The position numbers and the translations under genes are program-made. Below the pieces are notes generated by a model. It had not been told where the DNA came from. It did not search any database and was given only the letters and a program-made list of their open reading frames with translations. A stretch of DNA of 64,000 nt, taken from contig JAPTHN010000002.1 of assembly GCA_026936325.1 (NCBI GenBank), positions 16,842,142 to 16,906,141 on the forward strand. The letters run 5' to 3'. Positions 43,917 through 56,103 of the stretch are shown piece after piece; positions within the stretch are counted from its first letter, which is position 1; each line of letters opens with the position of its first letter. This DNA is from Platynereis dumerilii (Eukaryota; Annelida; Polychaeta; Phyllodocida; Nereididae).

Positions 43917-46900
43917 AGAAGTACACTGCAAAATAAGCACAACTTTGAAACTTATAAATATACGGTATCTACATGAAGTGGTGCGTTCGACACTATCAAA
44001 ATTTAACTATCACTTGCTGAGACGTTCACTTAAAGATATTTGGTGAAATTTACAAAGGGCCAGTAAGGTCATTAACAGATTAATGAAGAAAGGCAGATTC
44101 CTAACCATATAACTCGTTTAAAGATTAAAAACTTGCGGCATTGAATCTAGCTAAGTGACTTGATATGATAGATATGAGGACACAATACCATGTGACCACC
44201 TTTCTCACATTTAAACAACCATCGCACAACCAAATTCAGTACACATTGCCATTACAATTGCATTCACACCGGGTGCTTTCTTCACAACAATTAAATGAAA
44301 ACTAACACATCAATTAAATCTTCCTATTAATGTGAACTGAAATTTTCATCAGAGTTCCTTCATAGTCTAGGTGAATTTAATGACACAATTATTGCTTTTA
44401 AATTTAATAATTCTTGTGAAAATTACCAATACAAATACACATTATGCAATAGAAAGGAACTAAGCGAACTTGTATCAAGGACCAAGAATTAAACAATTCT
44501 GAACGAAAATGTCACTACTACTGTACTACAACCTTCACTCAGCAGTGGTAGCAGTTTTACACGAAAGATAGTAAACTTCTTGTCACCAAATTTTATCATC
44601 ATGATCAATCTAAAATTTATAAGATGTCGGACTGAATAATGCCGTACAATGATTTTGACTTTGAACATTTTGAGTCATTTGAGATGCTTCCAAAATAGAT
44701 TGCTTCAAAATCTAATCAATACCAAAATCTTGCTAGATTTACAATTTCAGAAAAATAATTTTGGCGGTATACAGTCCCATAAATTTCCAACTTCCTCAGA
44801 GAAGTGTAGCAGGCAGGAGAAGGTCTTTTTAGAAGAAACCAAAACGTTTGCTCACAATTTTCACGCTGCTTTATATCATGTCTTGGGTCTAAATCTCCAA
44901 TGATCAACTTCTCGTTATTTAAAAACCGAACTGACCTTGCTCCAAAAATCCGAGGTAGATTAACCTCCAAGGAAGGGAAACATATCGGAGTGATAAATCC
45001 GCAAAGTTCTAAACTTAAGAGCAACCGAAAACTTCCAATCAAGTAATCAGTATTTTCCTTCACTTACTTCCTTTCTATTAAATACTTAATTTCAATGAAA
45101 TACTAAACTTCTTTTTAATCAAATTAATATGAATTATATTTAAAATATTTAAGCTTGATTTTTTACATCGATTTGAATACCACTTTCTGAACAATTCTTA
45201 TGCATAGCTCAAACAAAGACATACATGTATATGAAATCATGTTATTGAATCACTTGACCACTCGCAATGACGGCATTTAATTCATGTAACTACAGTAAGA
45301 CATCACTTATGCCAATAGACTGAAATTAGTTCAACTGTACAAATGTTAGCTATTTATATTTCACCACAAAATTGGCATTTTCCTTGGAGATCACTGGAAA
45401 TGTTAAACGATGACCAGGTTCAGTGAGAGACAGAAAGACCGTAAATTAAGAAATATCACTTTCCAAAAAAAATCCATGAAAGTTCTGTCCTGAAGCACAG
45501 CACTGCTCAGGCCCAGGCCAAGCCTAAAAGTCTTTTCTTTATTTGTCAAAAGTACATATATAAATTAGAATATATATATTCCTGTGACATGGATGACCAA
45601 ACTTTCAGACTTTGAGATGTGCCTGAAGACTCAAATTTGAGACATATACCATTTTTAATGAGATTTTTACACTACTGATGTGAGATTTACAAACATTTTC
45701 AAAATATCATGATTTTTCAAATATAATCGAAGTCGGAGACAACAATGGCACTAATTTGATCACAATCGTAGATTAATTTAACTCGTATCAGTGGTCGAAA
45801 TAACGGGGGGTCAGGGGGGGTTTGACCCCCCCAAATGCTCATGGGACCCCCTCAAATACATTTCTCAAAAGGACCCAGAGGGGGTCCTCAAAAAACCCCC
45901 TCAAATACTGAAAGCGTGCTGAGAAGTGAGCATGAAGCAGCAAGTAAAGCATAATCAGCAAACAAAAACCTCTTGTAATTTATATATATTACAAATAGGG
46001 TTTTCACAACTCATTTTCTGAGATAAAACATACCATTCAAAAGCCCAGAGTTCATTTTTAGAGCATCTGAAAAAATTCCGCTTCAGGGCACCTCTGGCGG
46101 CCCGCGGACTGCCAGTTACAGGGACTTTAACCCTTTGGGTCTTCCAACTGAGAGACCCCCCCAAAAAACATGGCCTATTTCGACCACTGACTCGTATCAC
46201 ACGTCATCTAGGACTCGCTACGTTTCATACTGCATAGTCGCTTAACATCGGTACACTAATACACCATCATCATCATAATTCTATTACTGCTACACATGTA
46301 CATTGGGAAAATGATACAATATGGTAAACAATATATATAATAACCAAGCCTTATTATAATACGATACTTTTTGTTCTCAAAATGAAAAGATCAAGAGAAT
46401 TCTAATTTGAAGCGTGGCATTTGACACATTAGAAAATACTGGCTTTATTTATAAAATATCAGACTTCAATTAGCATTGTGCCAATTATCAAATTTACAAT
46501 ATTAAAGGGAAGCTCTTAACAAGTAAAACTGAAACTTGAAGCAAAATATAAAACGCCAACATTGAGAACTACACAAGCATTGATACAATATCACACAGGG
46601 CTATTTACCCATCTCAAACATAAGGGATACTCAAGACATTAAGTAAAACCGCATGTCTATGAAAAGATCACATTAAATGGCACATCACCAAAATGTCCAG
46701 GATTTTTAAAGATTACCCTCTGACGAAAACATTAAACCAACAGTAAACGCTCAAGACCCATTTCATTTCTATTCGTACTATGAATACCATATTACTCGAA
46801 AGGTGATGATGACCTATCCTGAGTTCATGAATACACTTGTCACCTGCACTGTAAGCCTTCCTGCTATCAAGCTGTCTGTGATCCCATTCGTGCCTGTCTG

Positions 46901-48159
46901 TTCGTCTGAGATGTACAGACACAAATACAGACAAAGGCAGAAATATGGACAATTTGCTCAACCGGATGTCTTGTCTGACAACACTGAACAACATTATTGT
47001 AAAGCGACCTGAACTAAATTCAGAGGGAGTGTGCTGATTACGTAAAGTGTCCCCGTACCAACCAAAGAAATGTTCACCTTTTAGAAAATATAAATTTGCG
47101 AAAAAAGCCAAATAACAATAACTCAAAGATGTTTATAAATATAATGATCAATTAACGAACAAAAAACACAAGCTTTGAATCACTATTTTCTGATTTTGTG
47201 GAATATAAAGACTATTGCTGCCATGAAATATACAAAGGTGGTATAGAGTATAGACCAGATACGATAACCAAATTACAGCCAACTCAATTTTTTTGATGAT
47301 AAATAAAAGATGAATGGATAATGCCGATTCATGCGCAACATTTCACAAAAGGGTGGGAGATGGAACATAAAAGAACCTATTCAATAGAGACCAAGCTCTT
47401 TCTAATACAAAGTATCGTTACAATGTATGTGCAAATGCCACATGAGAGCTCAAAGACATGATTTTTAAATACTTTTCATTCTCCAGTCATACTTTGCAAT
47501 CTTTTTGCAATTGTGCAATCGGCAGCACCAAGAACTTCATATAAATGTAAATATTCTAAATACTTATGTACAAAGATGTCTGAAGCCGAAACTTGTTATT
47601 CCTAATCACTAATCAGTGGCAACCCAAGCTCCATTTTCATGTACGTTGGAAATTATTTTGACAAAAGGACGAGTAAAGAGAGGTGGTCGAAGGTCGTTCG
47701 CTGGATATTATTTGAATGGGGGGTGGTTATTAAATTGCCTTCCACACCAGTACATACACGAAATATATATCACTATATATATAATATATATTAACGGCAG
47801 TAATGTCTTCAGCTAACACCGAATGTAAAAATCGCGTAACAAATCAACAAAACACCAAAATGGCTTACAATCTATACAAAACATTTTAAATTGATGACAC
47901 GGATCACTGTACTCCTGACATGATCATACACATACCATAATGAGCTACAGTTAATGTTGGATTTGCTATATATATATAAAGATATACACAGCTATGGTAA
48001 TTGTACTTACAAAGGTGAAGTAAACTCTCCATACCAGGGAAAAATGAGATGCAACGTAAAACTCAATACATCAGGGTACAGTAAATGTACTAAATGACAT
48101 TATATATAAATTCTTTGGACAATTGGTAAATATATATTACACTTGTACGCATCTCTTCG
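43917..48159 (-). other. Probable long AKAP1 3' UTR or intergenic sequence
   Basis: AT-rich; ORFs up to 137 codons have no family resemblance and no coding bias. Contains one intact hAT MITE (45789-46189) and poly-T/A runs. Confidence 0.5.
45789..46189. mobile_element. hAT-type MITE, 401 bp, perfect 8-bp target duplication
   Basis: The termini CAGTGGTCGAAATA and TATTTCGACCACTG are exact inverse copies. ACTCGTAT flanks both sides (45781-45788, 46190-46197). The body is rich in GGGGGTC/GACCCCC steps. No transposase. Confidence 0.93.
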
Positions 48160-51100
48160 TTATGAAGAGAATTCCATCCACTGGGCCACGTTTTGATTGA
48201 CTATTTCCCTGTTGACGAATACTGCCTGAAATGGAAAAGATTAACAGACATTCAGTGAATTATAGCCCAGACTTGTTTCTACTTAAATTAGTTATCAGTT
48301 TATGATAGTCTGATTTGATGATCATGATGTCACAATTCTTGATAGCTATCCTAAAATATGAAGTCATCCAATGAACAAGTTTAACCAATGGGAGACCAAC
48401 TCCTACTCATAGCAACAGGATTGACTAAAACTTCATTATATTTTGTTTTACTCTTTGATATGGTTGTCGTATCTGCCTGGGCAGAATCACCAGAATGATC
48501 AATCATACAAAATGAATGTCAGAAGCTTTTAATGGATGGATGATTGGGGCTTTACGTCCTGTATTTATGCACTTGGTAGGCTGATTAAGACAGGAGGAGC
48601 ACACGGCAATGAGGCAAAGGATGATTGAAACAGCCGTCCAACATAGGCCCAGGTGACCCGGCAAGAGCTGGATTGGAACCCTGGACCCAGCAATTGGCAG
48701 TCCAGCACACTACCACTAGACCAACCCTCCCTCCCCCTCCCCAGAAGCTTTTCAAACTGGTAAGAAGACAATCAGTTTGAAATAGATATATGCCTGATAC
48801 GTAGAACTCATTGCTAAGAAACCGGACTTGGAAACAAGATTTCTTATGTTAGTTTGTGTATTACAAGTAATGTACCTGATCTCCCTGCACTTCGTAGAGC
48901 TGGACATAGGGAACTCCATCCTCCTCGTGAGCAACAATCTGCGCCTGTAGGATTTTACCCTGCACTAAATTCTCCAGAACAGGCGACGCCTCGGGTGGGA
49001 AAGATTCTTGACCTGGAAGACAAACTCCAAATGTAAATCTCAAGAAATAAAGACTAATATTTACAAGACTGCCATATGTGCCATTATACGATCACTGGGA
49101 TTTTGATTCAACACCAATACACCCACTGTATTTTTGGGATGGATGGATGGATGATTGGGGCTATACGTCCTGTATTTATGCACCTAATAGGCTAATTAGG
49201 ACAGGAGTAGGACACGGCAACGAGGTGAAGGATGATTGAAACAGCCTTCCAAAATAGGCCCAGGTGAGAGTTATTTAAAACGTCTTGACGCTTACCTTCT
49301 GGTGGGACGATATTGGCAACGTAACACTCGACTGCTTGGAAAGGCAAGGTCGTGAAATCACTCCTAAAAACAGAAAGGACACATCAATAATACGTAACAT
49401 GCACTGAAACAACTACCACACACATGCATGTTTTATCAGCTGAGGCAACCTTTATTCTGGTATGCTAACATACCGATTACTTCATAATATTAAAATTTTG
49501 CATTATGATAGCTCATTATTATGTCTGGACAGTTACTGTAATTACATCTTCTTTTTTTCAGCTCAGTTCCGAAAATCGATAAGAAAAAGTCAGATTCTGC
49601 TTAACATTCCGCATACCTTATTTGTCGCAACTGGCAACCCTGCATGCGGACGTAGCCTCCGTAATCTACAAATTTAATGTCGTATTCATCGCAGTCCACA
49701 TGGCTGACAACCACTTGGGCTCGGTACCAGCCGTTGTAGATAGGGGCAGCACAGATCACCCCAACTGGAAATAGACAGAAGATGTAGAAGAGGTTATGAC
49801 ATACGAGAGATTATGTACAAGCCAACAAGACATCCTGACCTCAAAACAGAAAGAGCTGCACCTACTTAAAATTTTCCCTTCAAGAAATATCGCATAAACT
49901 GATTTGTACAATACCTTGTACATTTTCTACGGAGGGTGTCAGACGGTCATAGACAAAAACATGCAAAAGCTATAACTTCGTAACACATGTGACAATTGTG
50001 ACGTGTACTGAAGCTTTCAAGAGCATTAAAATTACCCCTGACGTAACTTGGTACTGACCTTCAATGGGTCTGGGTAACTGAGGAACGATGCCATCTTGAC
50101 CGTAACACGTGTTCATGCAGTAATTCAACTGCTCCAAGCAGGTGAACGTGGGGTGGGTTGGTTGCTGTACAAAAACATGGCTCACGTCCACAACACTGGA
50201 AACTATCACATCAACAGAGACTCCCTCTGGTAACGAGAGCTGCAACAGAAAAGAATGAAACATTCAAAATCATTTAAATTTTATCTTACATAGATTGTCT
50301 CAACTTGTCTGTGCTGGGAATTGAACCTACAAAGTGCCAGTAGTTACCACTCAAGTGCACTACCACTGACAGCTGCTGTTGGTCAGATACTACTTCAGTG
50401 AGTCACTGAAAGTTTCTCTCACATTTTGTGGCACATTTCGACATTGACAATCTATTAGCTAACTAAGCCCAATTACAGGAAATTTATCAGCATTCCCAAA
50501 AATAATCTATTTTAATTCCATATTTAGCCACCTTCGGCCAGCCCTTTATATGAAATGTACAGGGATAAATGAAAACAAATCTTGTGAGTGTTATTAACAG
50601 TTTTAGAATAACTCAAGTGACTCTTTAAACGAATATTTACCTGCATAATATCAGGTGTCAACAGTGGGGCCTCCACAGTGCCGTTCAGCTGCTCGTACGT
50701 GATTTCCTCGAAGTATTCTGGAGGAAATCTTTTCTTGATTGATGCGAGAGCAGCATTCACTTGACTGTGTGTTCCTGAAGAAAATACATAAGTGCATAAG
50801 AAATGGGGAAGATCAAAGCAGTATTTAACAACTTGCAGCAGGCGGAAAATTCAAGGGATCTTTGACGTTGCAGAATTTTAAATTAAAAACACTTGCAGGT
50901 ATGTATATATCGTACAGATCAGATATTTACACCAGTATACATGAGAGTAATGAAACCAGCTTCTCTCATTCCAATTTCCCCAACCCGTTTGAATCACACA
51001 ATAAATGTAGGTTAACAATTAAGGGACATTTTCAAGTTGAGTTTGCGTACCTTGAATGCAGCAGATCTGGAAATGCCTGACGTAAGGTTTTCTCTTCAGG

Positions 51101-53058
51101 AAGATGTCAGCACCAGTCTTTTCTTTGATGCCGTTGATGTTCTTTCCCATTCGGCCAATCAGGCGCCCACAAAGATTGCTGGGGAAGTCAAACTCGTACG
51201 TTGTGTACTCCTGGACGTCCACCGTGGGTGAAGTGGTCTGCGGGGTTTCCCCAACACTATTGCCTTTGCCACTGTCACTGGACACCTGCACGTAAGTAAC
51301 ACGTTTACGATTTAGCAATTTCTGTGAAACCTGTCTTTATTTAAGTTCTGTCAAGCTCACTGCTTAAAATTACCACCAAATGACACTAATGACAAAACAA
51401 TAATTTGTCAACTCCCTATGAACCTCGAAACTCTAGTTCTTTTATAAACAAATTTTCGTATTAAATAAACATGTTCTTTCGCTTGTTTTTTAAAATTATT
51501 ACGCTATGAAGATTTCATTAGCAATATTATACATTATGATATATAGGCTAGACAATTTTTAAACTAATCTAAAAATAGTAAAATTGACCAATATGGCATG
51601 CAAGTGAACAGAGAATCTGCCATTCTGCATGTATAGATTAGACTTGGACTTGTGCCAGTCAATACAAGTTATACAAGTAACATTCTATATCTCCTGTTTT
51701 TCAGTTCTTACCTCAGAATGGGAGTCTGAATGCAATCCATTTTGGTGGTCCAACTGGTCGCCTCCATTCATCTGGGAGTCGTGGGTTTTGCCATTTTCCA
51801 AACTGCTGCCTTCGGACGTTTCACTCTCAGCTGTGGTTTCTTCGCCATCAAACTCTTGCCTCTCCTTGTGGGATGATTCTTGACTAGTTGCTGTCTTTCT
51901 CTCTACAGCAGAAACCCTCTCTGGTGAATCAGGTTCGTTCAGACCGCATTTCACAACGTCTGCGACAATAGCAGGAACCTCTTCGGCCTCTTCAACAGAA
52001 GCATGAGAACTGCCGTTAAGTAACTGCTCCGAGACATCTTCTTTTGGCACAACGCTGCTCTCTTCTACAATTATTTGTGCTTCCAGGTCATCAATTACAT
52101 TTTCTGAGGACTCGGAATCAGACTGAGGCTTGGTATCCTTGGCGATGACACTGCTACATTCCAAAGGGGCAGATTCTGTTGTCTTAGCAACCTCAACAAC
52201 TACTTCTTCCTCTACTGGGGCTCTCTCAACATGCCTGTTACTTGAAGAAACCTCCTTCGCAACCTCTCTCACAACTTCTGATTTAAAAACACTCTCCACA
52301 ACTGCCTCAGCTACTTTAATTGGCTCAACAGCAGCAGATTTGTCATTGCTCCCCTTTTCCACCTCTTTATTGCTTAATGCCTCTTTGTGATTTGCACCAG
52401 TTGATGAAGGTAATGACTTATTTGAAGATTTTACTTGAGACACTTCAATAGATGGTTCGACGTGTGTCTCGGTGTGCTTCTTGGGGAGCGAACTGCTCAC
52501 CAATTTCTGCGAATGGTTGTCATTTACTTGAGAAATAGGAGAACTTGACGATGAACTGCTCTTTACAACAGCAGCATTATGGAGAGAATCACAAACTTTC
52601 TCTTCTTTTAAAACAGGTGCTGGAGGCGTATCACATTTTGGTGCTGAGCTTGACAATGGTTGATGTTCAGACACTTTAGAGTCTGACTTAACTGAAGTTT
52701 TATCTACAATACATTTGCTTTTTGGCTCGCTGGAGCCATGCCGACTCTGTTGAGCCTTGTCACTTTTCTGCTGGCTCTCAGGTGTAGCGGCCATACAGTT
52801 AGCAACTGGAGATATCATGATGTTATCCTCCATTGAATAGTTCACAGCATTTTTCTTCTTCGCCTCCTCTTTTTGCTGAGTGACATCCTTGCCATCAACG
52901 TTGTTGTTCTTTTTTGAAGGCACAGTCTTTTCCCCTTTCACCGGACGCTCAACATCCTTTAATTCAGGAACCTTCTTCTTTCGGCGAAACCACATGAAGC
53001 CAAGAAGTGCCACCATCGTGGGCAAGGTTGCGAAGATCACACGACGTAGGGGCTGCAT
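48160..53058 (-). CDS. AKAP1: AKAP1: mitochondrial A-kinase anchor with KH and Tudor domains
   Basis: Eight coding exons (minus): 53058-51712, 51285-51051, 50774-50641, 50239-50059, 49764-49617, 49363-49296, 49012-48876, 48225-48160 (TAA). All junctions are in phase; 771 residues against about 900 in human. Residues 1-29 are a membrane anchor (FATLPTMVALLGFMWF then RRKKK) like the AKAP1 outer-mitochondrial signal. A long Ser/Glu-rich disordered region follows, with an amphipathic stretch at about 245-270 (VAEAVVESVFKSEVVREVAK) that could bind PKA regulatory subunits. A KH domain with GRLIGRMG (489-496) spans about 478-560, and a Tudor domain (GWYRAQVV, YDIKFVDYGGY) about 610-690. AKAP1 ties PKA and mRNAs to mitochondria. 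The ATG directly follows an acceptor (TTTGCAG/AA ATG), so the 5' UTR is spliced. SINEs occupy several introns. Confidence 0.96.
48531..48741 (-). mobile_element. tRNA-derived SINE, full copy with 11-bp target duplication
   Basis: Read on the minus strand: an A-box-like TGGTCTAGTGGTAGT, an anticodon-loop-like CTGCCAA (GCC, so perhaps tRNA-Gly-derived), a B-box-like GGTTCCAATCC, a unique body, and a tail ending in ATCCATCC. CAGAAGCTTTT is duplicated at 48520-48530 and 48742-48752. Lies in AKAP1 intron 7, sense to the gene. Confidence 0.9.
49137..49268 (-). mobile_element. SINE, truncated at the tRNA-like end
   Basis: Same family as 48531-48741, retaining the body and tail (ATACAGGACGTATAGCCCC, then ATCCATCCATCC). 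The tRNA-like head is absent. AKAP1 intron 6, sense to the gene. Confidence 0.85.
50300..50370 (-). mobile_element. tRNA-like SINE head fragment
   Basis: On the minus strand an A-box-like GTGGTAGTGCACTTGAGTGG and a B-box-like GGTTCAATTCC are spaced as in a tRNA. No body or tail of the neighbouring SINE family follows, so it may be another family. AKAP1 intron 3. Confidence 0.55.
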
Positions 53059-53725
53059 TTCTGCAAACAAAATGTCAAATTAGTTTAGCTGGCAAAATAT
53101 CAAAGTTATCACTGGTTACTGTGCTTCCAAAACTGCAACATGAGTCTATAATCTAGTCAGACCTAGGTGAAATGTCAGCAGAATAGGTTAAACTATACGG
53201 CAAAGACTTCAAAAAAGACAATCATTCAGCCTGAGACTGCCTCACACTAGAACACTCAGATCAACACTGCCTGTGTTAGCTAATGTGGAAAGCGCAGGAT
53301 AGTCTCCTTGTGCGACTTGGGAGCGATAATTTTTCTTGCTCGCTGTCAGACTTTAGAACACCACTTGAAGTCTTGGAGGATCAAAGAAGCAAATGAATTT
53401 GAATTCCAAAAACAACTAGCTGTTAAAATGATCACACTGATTCTCAATCAAATTTATTATTTCTATGTCATTATGTAAGCAAGTACAAAAATTGTGAGGA
53501 AACTATACAAGTGGAGTATTGTAATTCATGCAACAGATTTCGCACAGTGGTCACTCCACAAAAAGGGTTGGCATGACCAGCACTCAAGAATTTTTGGCCA
53601 GATGCACTTGTATACTTTAAATATTGAAAATATGTCTTAGCGACAAAGAAGATGTTTGAGACAATTCATCAATAATTTTACCATAACAGGTAAGTGTGAA
53701 AGGCTCATTATAACAGTATAGTCTC

Positions 53726-53917
53726 AGAGATGGATGGATGATTGGGGCTTTACGTCCTGTATTCATGCACTTGAATGCTAAGTAAGAGTACATGGCAATC
53801 AGGTAAAGAAGGATTGAAACAGCTGTCCAACATAGGTGACCCAGCAAGAGCTATATTTGAACCCTGGACCCAGCGATTGGCAGCCCAGCATGCTGCCAAT
53901 AGACCAACCCTCCCCCT
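53726..53917 (-). mobile_element. tRNA-derived SINE in the AKAP1 5' UTR intron
   Basis: Same structure as 48531-48741. GTATAGTC is duplicated at 53716-53723 and 53918-53925. More diverged, with a short internal deletion in the body. Confidence 0.85.
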
Positions 53918-53999
53918 GTATAGTCCCGGAAGATCAATCCCTGATGACAGACAGACAGACATTATTAATTTTCATAATTATTTGGTTACATTTTCACAT

Positions 54000-55355
54000 T
54001 CATACGTACAATTAATGGAGTGATATTTGTGATGAATGTAATTATGAAGGAGACCCCTAAAGTCAATGAAACTGACGCTTGCAAGGGGCCACCAAGATCA
54101 AGATGAATGTGGTGAAAAAAGCATAGGTCAGTGTATGCCACATTACTTTTTAGACATTAAATGTCACAATACAACAGTCAGACACTTTGTATTGAGTACT
54201 GGGCAGCGGGTGTGTGGATTCAGTTGTGCAAATAATCCAGCTGGGACTGAATCAAGTAACAACATGCAAATACAATATAAGCTAGCAACTTAACTGGAAA
54301 GTCAATCATATTAAAGCATGTTTCATGTTGGGTAATTCACTATACCATGGCAGGCTTATATACATATAACAATTATATCAAGTTATATACTACAACTCAT
54401 CTGTGAGGGGTGCTAATTTCAGAACATTATCACCTTCATATCAGCTCTTATTATCACTAGATAACTGGAGTTGTAGCAGGCCTCATACAATTTGTAGGTT
54501 GCAATAAGTTGCAAAAAAACAGCCAGTCAGGATCACCTTCAAACATACAGGAACTGACCTCACTCACAAACATTTTCTGTTGATATGCAGGTAGACAACA
54601 TTGCCAAGAAAAAATAGCCCAGTGATGTTCCAGGCATCATGTCAAAATTCTCATAGACTGACTAACCTTGGCCACACACTGACAAGTCTGGAGAGAGAAA
54701 ATGTGTCTAAAATGCCTTGACAGCTGACGAATTCGAAAGTTTGACAGCCAATTGGTAGTAAGCTGGTTGAAGAGATGCTATTATATCCTGTGCCAAGACT
54801 GAGCAAGGGTTTTTGGCTGCTATCCTCTTACACCCTGCTAACACTTGTCCGCTGCTAGGCGCTCTTATCGACCTTGGCCGACAAACAGCCCTGACTGAGC
54901 CTGACCTGCCACCACGTGCAACCAGGTGAACGATAATCGCCATGCAATCCACAAAAGCCAATTAGCAAGGACAACATGCCTCCATGGCAATCAAAACCCC
55001 AGCTGCCCACAACACAGGCAAGAAACTGACAACTTTTATGAAAGACATTGACCCCGCACGTTTCGCAACCAGCTTGTGTTGACATTCATTCAGGGGCTCA
55101 TTTGCATGGAAGAATTGCGCCTTTCCAAGACTCTTCATTTAACAAATTCCACCATCCAAGTCAGTTACCGGTGGAAGACAGCACCCCAATAGTTTGACAA
55201 CCTTAATTAGTCTTTAAAATTTGATGTCAACTTCAAACGACCGGGACAAAAAGCGCACGTGAGCCACGACCATTTGTTATGACTTCCAATATGGACGACT
55301 GGCCTGTCAAATTTTGATTTGCAAAGAAAACCACCTAAAACCACTCTTGACTTAC
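54000..55355 (-). other. AKAP1 5' UTR intron, no coding exon seen
   Basis: Sequence between the inferred non-coding exon and the start-codon exon. No ORF with a family match. Confidence 0.5.
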
Positions 55356-55496
55356 CCAGACAGGTGAAGTGCAATCGGTGGAATTGAGTAGCGTGCTTCT
55401 GCAAGCAATTCGCCTTGATATAACAAACCAAATTGAGTAAACTCCGTCGATTCTGATACAACACGTGGTGATGGACACTCGGGTCAATCGCTAAAC
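55356..55496 (-). other. Inferred AKAP1 non-coding first exon
   Basis: A strong minus-strand donor CTGG/GTAAGTCAAG ends this segment at 55356. No ATG occurs between the promoter motif and the donor on the minus strand. It would join to the acceptor just before the AKAP1 ATG. The transcription start is not known. Confidence 0.55.
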
Positions 55497-55506
55497 TCTC
55501 GCGAGA
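55497..55506. promoter_or_regulatory. TCTCGCGAGA motif of the AKAP1/ULK divergent promoter
   Basis: A perfect palindromic TCTCGCGAGA, a promoter element known from vertebrate CpG-island promoters and bound there by BANP. It lies 0.6 kb upstream of the ULK ATG and immediately upstream of the inferred AKAP1 first exon. CpGs are locally frequent around it. Confidence 0.65.
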
Positions 55507-56103
55507 TATGAGACAAAATAGGAGAACTATTTATTTAAATTAGCATAATGGCGTCACAAATATCAGTGCGCAGTGCACGTGCCCCTTATTTTTGGAAATA
55601 TGTAATTTCTTAATTCTTATTCTTAAAATTAATTTGAAATGATAGAATAAATGATTTTCAATAGTAAAACTGTAAAATTAAATGTTGTCATGCAACACAT
55701 ATTCCAAAAAGTGACCTGAGAAATGGAACTCTATCTTTGCGCATTCATTGGTGAGGAAATGGGCCAGACCAAAACAAACGTAAAACGCGACGACTCGCAT
55801 AGGAAATGAATACAGATGTCAGAACAAAGACTGTGTGAAAAATAAACGTCGGAATTATAGCAACTGTGAAACACTACAACAAGAATCATGATACCAAGAG
55901 ACTAAGTGATCATCCTGCTCTTTTGCCTGCAGGCAGGGAAAGTGGGAGTTCTCAGAAGGAGGAGAAAATGCTGAATCTTTTCAGCTGATCTGAGTTGGAT
56001 CACTCACCACAAATGGCGAGATAGAATCAATTAGGGAGGCAAACGCCTTTTCCCAATCACCAGTTATTCCTCTTCAAGATAATTTGAGCTCATAACAAGC
56101 AAC

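Noticed and set aside
44649-45063. ORFs of 84 and 115 codons downstream of AKAP1
   Set aside because: Opposite-strand overlapping ORFs in AT-rich 3' sequence without any family resemblance.
48650-48735. A tRNA gene
   Set aside because: A- and B-box-like sequences belong to a SINE with a body, tail and target duplication; the acceptor stem does not pair.
52130-53083. Plus-strand Ser/Thr-rich ORFs opposite AKAP1
   Set aside because: Antisense shadows of the disordered AKAP1 exon.
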